DNA of 64,000 nucleotides from Puffinus mauretanicus (lineage: Eukaryota > Chordata > Aves > Procellariiformes > Procellariidae), in NCBI GenBank assembly GCA_023333565.1, contig JAJKFH010001315.1:1054001-1118000 (forward strand), in the 5' to 3' direction. The notes beneath the pieces were generated by a model that saw only the letters and a program-made list of their open reading frames with translations, was not told where the DNA came from and did not search any database. Within the stretch, counting starts at the first letter, position 1. Every line of letters starts with the position of its first letter. Below, one piece after another: positions 27,801-46,000 of the stretch. The position numbers and the translations under genes were made by a program.

Positions 27801-28200
27801 CAAAAGTGGGCAGGAGTAGGGATTCTGCTGCAGTTGAAACAAGGAGCCACTATTCTGTTGGTGTATTTCTGTGCACATTTTTAACTTTTTTGTGAATGCT
27901 GAGTAGATGATCCAGGAAATTCAGGAAAGTAGATGGATTCAGTTCGGTTCTGCAGACCAAAATGCCTGTTTTAACTCATATTTGTCTCTGGGAAATTATA
28001 AGACTCGGTAGGAATAGGTTTTGCCTTTGTTATTTAAAACCAAATAATCCATCTTGCTGCTTCTTAAAAGGGACATTCTTTCCCAGATTTGCAAGTAAAA
28101 AGCCAGTAGGATATTTTAATCTGTTTCATGCAGTCACAACACCACAATGGTCTTGACCGAACGTTTTCTCAAAGGAAATCTAGCAGTGCTAAGATTTACT

Positions 28201-30200
28201 GCTGCTCCTGAAGTATCAACATAATTACGTAAGCGTGTGCCAGCAGCGTGTGCCTGTGTTGGTAGCTCGTGTGCCGCACACACATCGCTGGCTGTCTGCA
28301 GTGCACTGAAATCGGAGATTTATTGCATTTACAAAGGGCCATTACAATGCAATTTTAACTTACTGTCATTAAAGGGTCTTACATCATAAGCAATCACTGC
28401 AAAAAGCCTTGGACTGAGATTTATTCATAATTTTTATAGCATGATTTATTAGAGCCCCCATTATATCTTATAAATCACATCTGAAAGAAACGAAAATCAA
28501 TTAGGGCTTGGTCCTTTCACCTTTACCCGTGTTGGGAAGTGCCTTGTTCTCAGCCCGAAGGAAACGGGGATATTCCTGGAGTAAGCTATCACTACAAGAG
28601 TAGGAGTGAAGATAGCAAAATCCGGGTCCTTACTAAGCACAGGAGAGAGATGTAAAAATTATTCTAGAAATGACAGCATTCGGTTTATATGCCAGGGGGA
28701 TGGGGTGGTTCTCCGTAGATTCATAGATTTCTCTGATTTCATCCGATCCTAACACTCCTGTGTACCATTTGGAGTGAATCACATATTTATGTAATGCAAT
28801 ATTCAGTAGAGAAAGCCAAGTCAGCCTTCTAATACTGTTCTTTCCTCAGATCAAATTCAGCATATAGTAACTGAGAAGCTAATTGTAATACAATTGCAAA
28901 GATCTCAAAATGGCTGTTCTATTAGTCTTATCCCCCAAGAATGCACTGAAATGCCATAAAATCAAGCCTATGCAAAATGGAAACTCAGTTTTGCCATCTG
29001 TATTTGCATGAGAGAGAATTATGCACTTGATTATCAATTAGGGCCCAATTTTTCAATCCGAATACCCCTGCTTGCCCTTTTTATTATGAAATACAATGCT
29101 TGGATATGATTTGGTTGAACATTAATTGAAGCCATGTGGTATGAATGGGGATGTATTCTATAGTCCTTTGCAGTAAAAAATGCCAGTAAGATCATGAAGA
29201 GCTTTGTCAGTATTAGAGCTCTATGTTTTGATGCAATGGGCTAAAGATGCTCATGTCTTTAAAAGATTATGAAAATATATATTTGAATATGTATGTCCTA
29301 ATAAATTGCTAAGATCTATTGCACTTCAGTGCTTTGGAATGGAATATGCAATCATCTATTAAAAAAGCAGTATGCTGCAATTAATTTGTTATCCTGAACC
29401 ATACTGCAGGAGAATTAATTTCTATCCTTGAAGTTGGTGGTAATTTTGGCACTGAATTTCAATAACAGTAAGGCTGGGCCCTCTGTTGCTGATTTGCCAA
29501 CCTTTCTCCTTATGTTAAAAGAAAGACAACATGTATAGACTTTACTAAAGTACTACCATAAATTCACACAGATCAGTCACGTATTTTTAAAAATAAGAAA
29601 GATGAATACCGTTGAATACTAGACTGCAGAGCAGAAGAAAAAACAAGATGGAAAAATAATTTTCCTAGGTATAGTCTAATATATCACATTTTCGTGAGCA
29701 GTTCTAAAATAGAAATATTATAATTGATCCACAGATCTTTTAATCCTTTGTCCCATGACACACCAACAGAGAATACCAGTATTTTGTTGCTTTTTTTTCC
29801 TAACCAAAACCAAAATAGCAAATGTCAGGAGAAGGGCAAAGACAATAATTGAAGGCACATAGGGATGGATTAAAGAGAGAAGGGACCAAATATCATACTG
29901 AAACCAGTCACTAAATTCATATCGATTTCAGTGGCACCAAGGTTACATTTTCAGAAGTATTTTGGGATGGTTTAATTTTGAAGTCCTTCCTCATATGGAA
30001 ATCCCACTCTGCATCGTAGGAGGTGGCAGTGATAGGAAGGCATATATATGTCTATGCATATGATGGTATGATCCATGCAGTCACAGCCTTGGCTAAATCA
30101 AGTAAATTTTGTAACCTAGAAACATTAAAATTAAGTAAGATTTAAAAAAAAAATCAAAATGGCAACAGATGCTGTTCTTTTTTAAGGTTTTAGAATAATA
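28201..30200. other. Candidate conserved noncoding block in KCNC1 intron 1
   Basis: This 2-kb stretch is AT-rich but not low-complexity, has no long open frame and is dense in homeodomain-like TAAT cores and POU-like sites, including a perfect octamer ATTTGCAT at 29002-29009 and TATGCAA at several places. That texture is common in deeply conserved vertebrate enhancers. Conservation is inferred from composition only; I could not align it. Confidence 0.35.
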
Positions 30201-36381
<6,181 letters not shown>

Positions 36382-36658
36382 CTAACCCGAGCCCCGATCC
36401 AGGCCCGTGGGGGCGAAGGGCCCCGGCCGGCTCCGCTCCCCGGGGGCCGCTCCGAGGGGCAGCCGGTGCCGGTGGCTCCCGGCGCTGCACCGCCTTCGTC
36501 TGAAGTCAGACGCTCGGGGGCCGCGGTAGCTGCAGCCGCGGCGGAGGGGCAGGGGCAGGGGGGCCCATGCTCCGGGAGCGCGGGCGCTGCGGTGCCGGGG
36601 CGCAGGGACGTGCCGGAGGGGGAGGGCCCTTCCCTGGTTGGACGTGGCCAAAAGCACA

Positions 36659-36720
36659 GGGGAAAAAAAAAAAAAAGAAAAAAAAAGGGGGGGGGGAAGG
36701 GGGGGATTGGGGGAGAAAAA
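36659..36720. repeat. Polypurine tract (A-run then G-run) upstream of KCNC1
   Basis: A run of about two dozen A with single G interruptions is followed directly by G-runs of ten, seven and five separated by AA or ATT. On the KCNC1 sense strand this is C-runs then T-runs. The tract is about 370-430 bases before the start codon, in the 5'UTR or core promoter. Such tracts can form triplex, G-quadruplex or i-motif structures. Confidence 0.8.
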
Positions 36721-37330
36721 TCACCGGCGCTGCCCACAGGTGCTCCGGGCGCGGGGCTGCGCCGGGCAGGAGGCGGGGGTGGGCGCCGGCGCCGGCTGCA
36801 GCCCCCGCGGGGGTACGGCGGAGCTCTGCCCGCGCCCTTCCCGGGGGGCGCCCGCCGGTGCTGAACGGACAGCGCCGCGCACCGCCCTCCCGCCGCGCCG
36901 CTCCGCCCCTGCGGCCGGCCGGGTCGAGCGCGCTGCCGGTGCGGGCGGCGGGGACCCGCGGCGCCGCCGCTGCTCCTCCCGCTGCCGGCGCCGCCGCTGC
37001 CGGGCGGCTCGGTGCAGCCCGCCCGCTCGCCGGACAGCGCCGCGCAGGCGCGCTGCTCCCGCCCCGCCGCCGCTCTCCGGGTCCTAGCGCCGGCCGCGCT
37101 CCCGCCGCCGCCCCGACCCCCTCGGTTCCTCGGCCGCCACCTCGCGTACTTCCTTCCCGGTGCTAGGACAGGGCTCCCTGCTCCGGTGCCCCCGGCTGGG
37201 GGAAGAGCGCCCTCACCCTCCGCTCACGTCCCGAGTAACCGGCCTCTCTCAGCGGCGCGGTGGTCGCGCTGAGGGTCCCCGTCGGGAAGCGTTGGGTGTT
37301 CCGGTGCTGCCCCGCGCTCGGCCGTGAGTG

Positions 37331-37802
37331 ACCTCTCCAGCGCTATTGAAGTCAGTCACGGCTGGTCTCGTCCTTCGTGGAGTGGCCTCACTGAAGGGCA
37401 AAGACACAAAGATCTCCCTAGGCATAAACTTCTCACATTGTGAGCAGGGGTGCCCGGGGCTTGCATTTCCTATTGCATCGCACCTTTACGTGGTCCCACG
37501 GACCTGCTCCATTTCTTTATCTTTTTTTCTATTTTTCTACTGTTCACTTGTTTCTTCCCTAAAGCCTGGGTTGGTAGGCAGCTGCAATTTGTGTTCATGT
37601 TGTTTATTCTTTTTTATTCTCATTAATTCGCAAAGAATGCCAAGGGAAGTTTCACATCTAGAACACTTCCTGCCCGGCAAGGAGCTCGAAGAACAGCAGG
37701 GAGATGGTTGTGTGGAAAGGAAGAGGTATGTAGACATATTCCGTATTTTGTTTTATTTGCTGCCAGGAGGGAACGGGCTTATGAGAGAGCCTGGAAAGCT
37801 GA
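37331..37802. other. Short intergenic stretch upstream of KCNC1
   Basis: Between the KCNC1 CpG island and CR1 copy 2. It is T-rich in part (37500-37640). No gene is seen; the open frame that enters the CR1 from here is fortuitous. Confidence 0.7.
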
Positions 37803-38437
37803 GCTGGCAGTGTGCTCAGGTGGCCAAGGCGGCCAATGGCATCCTGGCCTGTATCAGAAATAGTGTGGCCAGCAGGAGTAGGGAGGTGATCGTGCCCCTG
37901 TGCTCGGCACTGGTGAGGCCGCACCTTGAATCCTGTGTTCAGTTTTGGGCCCCTCACTACAAGAAGGACATGGAGGTGCTGGAGCGTGTCCAGAGAAGGG
38001 CAACGAAGCTGGTGAAGGGTCTGGAGCACAAGTCTGATGGGGAGCGGCTGAGGGAACTGGGGTTGTTTAGTCTGGAGAAGAGGAGGCTGAGGGGAGACCT
38101 CATCGTGCTCTACAACTACCTGAAAGGAGGTTGTAGCGAGGTGGGGGTTGGTCTCTTCTCCCAAGTAACAAGTGACAGGATAAGAGCAAATGGCCTCAAG
38201 TTGTGCCAGGGGAGGTTTAGATTGGATATTAGGAAAAATTTCTTTACTGAAAGAGTGGTCAGGCCTTGGAACAGGCTGCCCAGGGAAGTGGTTGAGTTAC
38301 CAACCCTGGAAGTATTTAAAAGCCGTGTAGATGAGGCGCTTAGGGACATGGTTTAGTGGGCATGATGGTGTTGGGTTGATGGTTGGACTCGATGATCTTA
38401 GAGGTCTTTTCCAACCTTAATGATTCTATGACTCTAC
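37803..38437 (+). mobile_element. CR1 LINE, 5'-truncated, C-terminal RT frame open (copy 2)
   Basis: A shorter CR1 copy that starts inside ORF2 at the segment [18 protein letters not shown] and stays in frame to DEALRDMV and its stop at 38354-38356. The 3' tail has the same GTTGGACTCGATGATCTTAG block and ends near GATTCTATGACTCTACG, with the terminal repeat slightly decayed. It sits about 1.5 kb upstream of the KCNC1 start codon, antisense to the gene. The missing N-terminal endonuclease and RT core make it non-autonomous. The open frame continues leftwards into unique sequence by chance. Confidence 0.95.
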
Positions 38438-41400
38438 GAATCATGGGAAGTTGTGTCATGATGAGTGGATGAGGTGGAGAAACATATGATTGAAGGAATG
38501 CTGCTGGAGTGCAGCAGTGGTAGGGACAACACGATGCTCAACAGAAGAGGGTAGACTGGGGGAACGCAGTTAGGTTGAGCCTTGAAGGAGGACAGAGATT
38601 TGGATGTGCTGGAACAGCAGATGAAGAACAAGTGGAGGGCTGCCAAGGAGCGAGTGGTGTGGTTTGTAAGAGAAGGTGTTTGGCCATCCACAGCTTCCTT
38701 GGGTTGCAAAGGAGCATTGCGTGCGTTTGGGATGCAGAGAAGAGAACTTTGCAATAGTTGTGGTAGGATACACCAAAGAGGTGTATCAGACCAAAGAGGC
38801 CTGAACAGCAGATTTGTCTGTGAAAATAATAACAGATTGGTCTCGAAGCTGGTGAGGTAGAGGGAAGCCCAGGAGCTGGGTGCTATTTGTGATGACTTGT
38901 GGGAAAAGGGAGGGAAGATAGTGGGAATGGGAGTAAATTACTGCTATGAGCAGTGAAAGAGAAAAGGGAAAGTGAGGCTAAACCAAGGCAACCCGGCACT
39001 TCAGCCAGCATAAACTGCAGACAAAATCTCTAGGAAGAGATGCCAGACATTGGGATTGAATAGAGGGAGAAAGGTTGATGGCAGAGGGAGAAATGGGAGA
39101 AATCTGAGAATCGCAAGCACAGAAATGCTATCTAAAATCTTTAAGAACTGCCAGACAGAGGGCACAAAGGGAGAAGAGTGCAGGTCTGTGAACCCAAGCT
39201 TGGCATTAAGAAAGGAAAAGAGGATGATGACTCATTGACAGAGATAATACAGGTGGCAATTATTTTGTAATCATTGTAAGTCACTACTTTTGATAACAAT
39301 AGATCTGGGGATCAACGGGAAAGCACATAGGGTAGTTTCTGAGAGTTACGGAGCTGAGGAAGGTGACCCAGGAACAAGGTTTAACGACCTGTGAATCCCA
39401 GGCCAGTGGGTTTTTCTGGTCATCTCCACAACTGTAGAGGCTCTTTCCCAGCTCATTAGCTCCTGCCTTCCATGTTACCTTACCCCACATCAGTGATTCC
39501 TCTTTAGGAATTTCAGAGTTTGAGATCTAAGGTGACTGTGGGGATGAAAGGGATATCTTGCAGCTTCTGTCGCTTCAGTTTCCCCTCTTGTCTGGGTATC
39601 TGCAGGGGAGTGATACAGGACCTTAGAAGTCAGCTGAAAGTATATGTTAAAAAATGGAAAGCTTGTTTAAAGATAGTTTTCATGGACTCAGGTGGGGAGG
39701 CCACGCTTACGTGACCTGCGAGCTTTCTTTGAAGATGCTAAGGCTGTAACTGATAAAGGAGCGTTAGTAGATGTGGAAGAGTTGGATATTTCAAAAGACG
39801 TGTGAGAGGGCCCCAAATCAGAGATTGATGGGCGCGGGGAGCTGTGAGATCTGGAGCAAGATAGCTGCTGAAATGGGAAGCTCTCTTAGAAATATAAATT
39901 GGAAAATGAAGTTTATACATTATTTTGATGTGGAAAATGAAAGATAACATCATGTTTGAAGCTTACGTTGACATTTGAGAGGGAAAGTATTAGAAAATAT
40001 TATCTTTATTAAACGAGGATCATGGCACAAAATAACTGCATATTAAGACACAAAGACTTCACTTTGCACTGTAGATTATAGCATGATTTGCATTTGTTTC
40101 ATCAGTGATAGTTGATACCACCAGATAGGTAGTTGCTGATTTACACAAAATGAATGTTTTAAGTCAGTCCAGCAGGTGCTGTGTATCAGCAAAGTTTTGC
40201 TTTAAGCCTGCCATATAGTGATATAAAATTTTGGTTTAATTTTAAAAAATAATTTTCCATAATTGGAAGTGTTTGGACTATGATAGACAAAACAAACCAA
40301 ATCATTTTCAAATATCTAATTTGTAGACAGAAAATTTCCACTGAAGTTTGGTTATTCGCAAACTGTATAGTGCCACTTTGCCCCCTTAGTCCCACTGAAA
40401 AATAAAAATGTTATAACTATTTTTTATTTGGGTTTATATTTGACATTTTTAAAGATTCTTTTTGGCTGCAGAATGCAGCTCATGCAGACTTGCTATCTCA
40501 AACCAGAAGCCTCCATCTTCAGGTGCTGGGATGCTGAAGGATCCCCCCTCACTCTGCAAAGACTTGCAAGGCTATACTGAGATTCTATAATCCCCTGTGT
40601 ACGTGAGATGAACATATGAATGAATTTGCCACAGTTAGACGTACCCGCATTCAGTCGTCTTGGTTTCAAAATAGCTGTGTGTCTCCTCCATGCCTTTAGA
40701 CTTGCCTTAGAGACAACACAGTAATTTGCAGAAGCGGGATCATGCATTTGGTCAATGCCATTGACTTCAGTGGAGTTAAAGAAGGAATGGAATGAATGAA
40801 TGAGTGAAAGTTTAGGTCCCTTGTCAATACGCTGAGAGCAGTCCTCGCTACACTTCCCTGCTGGGTGTTTTCTCTACACTGGAAAGAGAAGTTAGGGAGG
40901 ACTTAACGTGAAGGTGGATGTGTACGTCCAGGAATTATCTAGTTTTTATGTGACATCTCTTGTCATTTAAAGCTAAATTAGTAATTAACCTTACTAAGTT
41001 TTACTTGTTAAAAAGAACTAAACCAACTTTAATAGTACTAAGAGACCTCCGTGGGAGGCATGGAGTTGGTAGGTTGTTCAAACAGTTCACAGTTATTTGA
41101 AAAAGGATTCTGATACAGTGGCAGCAGGAGGTAACGTTATCAGAAATTCTTAAAATGCATAAAAAGACGTTAGCCTTGGAATGACATTTTGTTTCCTGAG
41201 CTGATTCTCACAACTGGTGAGAGATTTTGATGATAGTCTACCTTGAGCTGGGGCTGACCAAAACCTGGCACAAGTCGGGAAACTAAGCTGTAGAGTTTAG
41301 AAAAGCCTTTCTAAAGGCCTCCCTTGTGGGAGCCTTCCGAGAGGCCAGAGTTGTACAGCTACTACCCAGGAGATCATATATGTGCTTTGAGCCGTCCTGT

Positions 41401-44400
41401 TAAAGTCATCAGGCCTACTTCTAACCTTAGCTGTTCTTCTAAATCAACGTTTTTAATGGTGACAGTGGAAAAATAGCTTTAAGCCATAGATCTATTTTAG
41501 TTTTTAAACTACTGCGTAAGAGAAAAGAGAGTGAGTCCCCTTACTAATTTTACCACTTGTGTAAGGTCACCCCGCTGTCTCCTGTGTTCTGATGACACAG
41601 GAAGAGTAAGTCCTTCTTTCGCCTCTGTATCTGGTGTCCTGGGATCACCTTTGTGGCCCTATGCTTCAGCATCCCCGGAGTAATAATATACGATGAAAGG
41701 TAGGTTGTCTTTCAGACAGAAGTCTAAATTCTGTCTACAAAGGAAAAATTAGCTTGTGAGTTCACATGCTGTTCATTTGTTAATCCCCTGCTGTCTACTT
41801 ACTGCTTTAGCTGAAAACTGCAGTGATTCTAATCTAACTCCAAAGGAGCTTTATTCTCAATGTGGGGACAACTGAGCGTATATTCCCTAATATTCCTAAA
41901 CTTAGTAACTTATAACTTTGGAGTGAAATTTTGACTTTTTTTTTTTAATTATTTTTATTTTGTATGAAGACATTTTACCACTTATGGAAGATGCTGGATT
42001 GACAGATCAAAATCAGAGAGTGTTGTATAGGCACAGAAAGCACATATGGAAGCTTTGTATGCTTTGGTGCTCTACTAGTATAAGAAGAGTATCTCATTCT
42101 TACACCTCTTTAGCCTCTTCCTTCAGTGAGGTTCCTAGTGAGGACACCAACAATGGACAGCTAACGAAGCACTCACTCTTGACATTTAAGCCTATGTAGT
42201 CTGAGTTCATCAGACAGTTTATATTCAAAGAAAAAGGTTATTACGAAAAGCTTGTTGACCGATTCTAACAAATGCAACAATATAAAGAGGGAAAAGAGAT
42301 GTTCAGAGAATCTGTGACTTTGTGTGCAACTATGAATACAACTGGAGAGCACATTCGAAATGTTTTAAAGCTGGAGGAAGCTGAGAGGGCGAGATTTATT
42401 TGTAAGAGTTATAATCTCAAAACAAAAGGCAGCCAGGGCTGGAACACCAGTTTTGCAATGCTTGAATGCTATAATTCAGTCTGTGCTCTCTTGTATTAAA
42501 TTCATGACAAGTCAACGGTATTTCAATGCAGTTCTTGATCAGTTTTAGATGACATCATGCTGTGAATTGCTCTATCTGTTAATATTGATCCTTATAAATC
42601 ATTTGGTTTGAGGTCTTCAAATGGAAAGCTGTGATGCACTTCAGCATGCAATGTACTCACTTTGTCCTTGAAACTCATTTAAAAACAAAGCAAGCTGCAA
42701 TTGCATAGATGATATTACTTTTCTGAAAGGTTAGATTTACCCCTTTGAACTGTCAATAGTTGGATGAAAGCCTTCCATGGAAAGAATGAGAATGGAGGAG
42801 AAAATACTTGGTTGGTGCTTGCTGTTGGCTGGGGGAGTAATAGAGGTGCTGCATGTCTGAAGAGCTGTGTAGCCCAAAGCCCGATTCAAAGAAGTCACAC
42901 TGCTTTTAATGAGAGTAGCCTGAGCAGCAGAAGTTCCTGTACTTTTATCTAGCTAGATTTTTTTTCTTAATTACCTAAATTTTGCTTGAATACGTACTTC
43001 ATTTTCATCCATGTTCTTCAACTGTTGCATGGCTTTGCTGTGAGCTGGGAAACATTTGCTATGCTCTGCCTGCTAGGTTGCATTTTGTTCTCCACCCATT
43101 CGTACTGGGCTGCATTTGATTGCGAGTGAAGGTTCTTTTTGTTTTGCAGATCCCTTTAGGATCCTTCGCAAAGAGTGCTGGTGTAGAAACGTCAGTGTTG
43201 CACAGATGTATATCAAGCTGTGAGATAAATGGAAGTAATATTGTGGTATGTTAGAGATCATCTTGGTCTTTACTCACGGCATTAACTGAGAGAAACTCCC
43301 ACCTGAATCCGTTTGGTTTTGCTGAAAACTTATGGGCGGTGGAACTGAGTAAATATGACAGCTGGGATGGTGCACAGGAGCAAGGCGAGGTGGTGGAAGC
43401 AGTGTTCTGCTGCTTGCTAAAGGACCAGGGAGGTTTCTGCTAAAGGACTAGTGTCTTTCCTTTAGAGAAGGAGAAGACTGCTCCTTCCTGGCAAGAGGGT
43501 CAGTAAGCACTGCGAACAACTGTTGAGTTGTCTGGCTGACATCCAGCACCTACTGGCATCCCGCACAAAGCTGGGCTGGGTCAGGCGCTGTGCTTCTCTG
43601 GGAGCACATATATTGGCTGAAACAGTCTGTGTTTCTAGACATACTTGAGTCAAGGCTATAGTAAAAGTGTCAGGATTTGTCTTTGATGAGGCATTCCCCA
43701 AAACAGAAATTATTGTTCCTCAAAAAATCATGGGGCTAAATCACAGCAAAATCTATTTTAAGTAACTGAAATTAGGCATACAGCTTGACTAACGCCCCAC
43801 TTCGTTACAATGTGCAGTTATAGGAAAGGTATAGATTTGTCGCTCGTCTTCTCTGTGCTGATCTAGGCGTGATCCAGCAAAACAAGCAGCTGGTGACAAG
43901 GAAAATTCAACTTATACAATTGGAAGATTCATGTCAACGCATAACAAAAACGTGCTTCTGGAATCTGCTAAATATGTGTTACTATGAGCTGAGTGCTCTA
44001 AATCTACATTTCTAAAAGAGTAAATGAGCGCACGTAGATCTGAACTATTTAACTCCTACCATGTACTATAATTAGGGTTTCAGAAATGGCTAGTGATTTG
44101 GCTTTATTTTATTAGATGATGTGTTTTGGGGATTCCTAAAAGGTCCTTGACTTTCTGAGCCTGGCCTAGTCAGCTTTTTCTGAAAACAAAACTCTACTAA
44201 TGCTGTCACTACATTTTTAAAATCTCAGCCAATTTGCAGGTGCATGAACATAGCAACAGACACAAACACATAGATACAGACATATGTATTTCGCATATAC
44301 TATATACAGGATACAGAACAGGAGGTGCTAGTCTTTTCTTGAACAAGGCATGCAGTTCTCAGTGCCTCAAGTATATCTTTTTCATTTTAACACAAAAAAA

Positions 44401-46000
44401 ATTAGGGTCTGTTTCTGACTGAGGAATATAGAACATGCTCCGTTTTATACAATATATATGTTTGCCTATCAGCTGACTATTTCTCTAATACATCAAAATA
44501 ATTAGAACATTTCTTTCTTCCTCTCCTTTTTTTTTTTTTTTAAACTGAAGTGAGAACTTTATTTTTATTGAATGATTCACTTTCCACAACTGTTATTACT
44601 TCTCCAGCCTACTCTAAGTTTGCAATAGTGACTGAAATGTTCTCAGACAAGCAGATGGGAAAATGGCCTGTAAATCTTTATTGCTACAAACGGTTTGTAA
44701 AACTTTGGGTGTTGAAAGGTAAGAGTAGTTCAAATAAATCTCAACAATGCTGACTCAAAGGTTTAAAGCATTGCTTAAATCCCTTGATTAACCCAGCTTC
44801 TCAATATTTGACATGAATCAATAACTCTGAGATGTCTTTGCTGTTCTCTAGCTTTGTAAATATTTATGCAGCCAGTCCCATGAAATATGACATTTAATCC
44901 TGTTGAAGTAATTCTTTGTGTGCTGCATATGAAGAGATATAAAGCATAATAGTTCCAGTGATGCTAGTTAAATAATTGGCACTAAGGATGAAATCTGCTG
45001 TGTTTCTTTTGTAAATAATGAAGATTTATACAATGTAAGTGTGAGCGAATGGAAAGCAAAACCCACCTTCTGTCGCAAATCTTGGGCCAGTGCTGGGAAT
45101 GCAGATTTCCTGATCCTGGCTTGTGCCTGAGCCTGGGGCTCAGCACTGACAGCAGCCTTTTGTTCCAGTTAAATGGGGTGCTGAGAGCTAGGTCAGGGCA
45201 AATAGTGGAAAGATGGCACCTCTATTAGCTTGTCCTCAGCCTTCCCTTTCTGGGATATACTATAATGGTCTGTGCTCTCCAGGGAACAGGAAGATGCTCT
45301 ACCCAGTTTCCAGGACCTGGGAAAGCCTTCTGTAGGAATCTCAGTGCAAAAGGGTTGTACAGCCCTCCAGATCATGGCTGGGATTCCTGCTAACATACAA
45401 GACGTGTAGCAGGTTTCTATTTAAACGGTTTAGCTTACGAAGCACAGCGATATGCTTGTTCCTAAGACACCGCACTTTTAGTCATTGTTTACTGATTCAG
45501 TCTGATTCATCTGTGGATTCTGCCAGGTTTTGCAGCTGTACTCCTTGCCTCTAGGTATTCCAGAAGTAGAAGGGGTTGGGGAATAACAAGGCAGCAGAGA
45601 AAGATCACAGCGGCACAAGATGCTCGGAGTTGGCCAACAAGGAATCAGAAGTGGATCTTCTTTCAGATGTGCTCCTTTCTCATGCAAAATTGGACCTTTC
45701 TGGGCTTCTAGGATGGATTCCTATCCTATAAGAGAGCCTACATAGCATGTTTATTGGCTCTCCTATGAAGGGATGAGAGAAAAAGGATGCCCAGTTCTCA
45801 AATCCATAATAAAGGCCTTCTTTCTATGGAATTTTCTAGACTGTATAAAAAAAAAAACCACATTTCTACGGGTTCTTTTAAAATTATTCCTTGGCTTATA
45901 GGCATTCTGCCTGTTAAAAAGCGGAGAAAAAGATTGCATTCTGTGTTATATATTTAGAAGTATTTTAGCTTCTTATTTGCTTTATCAAGCCAAACCTCTT
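38438..46000. other. KCNC1-MYOD1 intergenic region, KCNC1-proximal half
   Basis: No gene is recognised. 38.44-39.25 kb is purine-rich and may be an old, unrecognisable repeat; it contains the direct repeat ACCAAAGAGG at 38772-38781 and 38790-38799 and a small perfect inverted repeat. A GAAT microsatellite remnant lies near 40785-40805. The rest is ordinary AT-rich DNA with short random frames. Confidence 0.65.
38767..38787. repeat. Small perfect inverted repeat (8-base arms, 5-base loop)
   Basis: GATACACC at 38767-38774 and GGTGTATC at 38780-38787 are reverse complements around AAAGA. The pair overlaps a ten-base direct repeat. It is small and may be coincidental. Confidence 0.6.

Larger units (their letters stand above)
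13704..28200 (-). other. KCNC1: KCNC1 intron 1, middle part (noncoding)
   Basis: About 14.5 kb of mostly AT-rich DNA without a recognisable exon, RNA gene or full transposon. It contains an AT dinucleotide run at 13801-13830, short tandem duplications near 17983, 21501 and 24785, T-rich runs near 16930, 19520 and 24000, and homeobox-site-rich AT stretches around 24.4-24.6 kb. The open frames here are short (largest about 119 codons) and look random. Confidence 0.7.

Noticed and set aside
37328..38356. 342-codon frame that seems to be a new protein
   Set aside because: Its C-terminal part from about 37803 is the CR1 reverse transcriptase end; the upstream part is unrelated DNA that happens to stay open.
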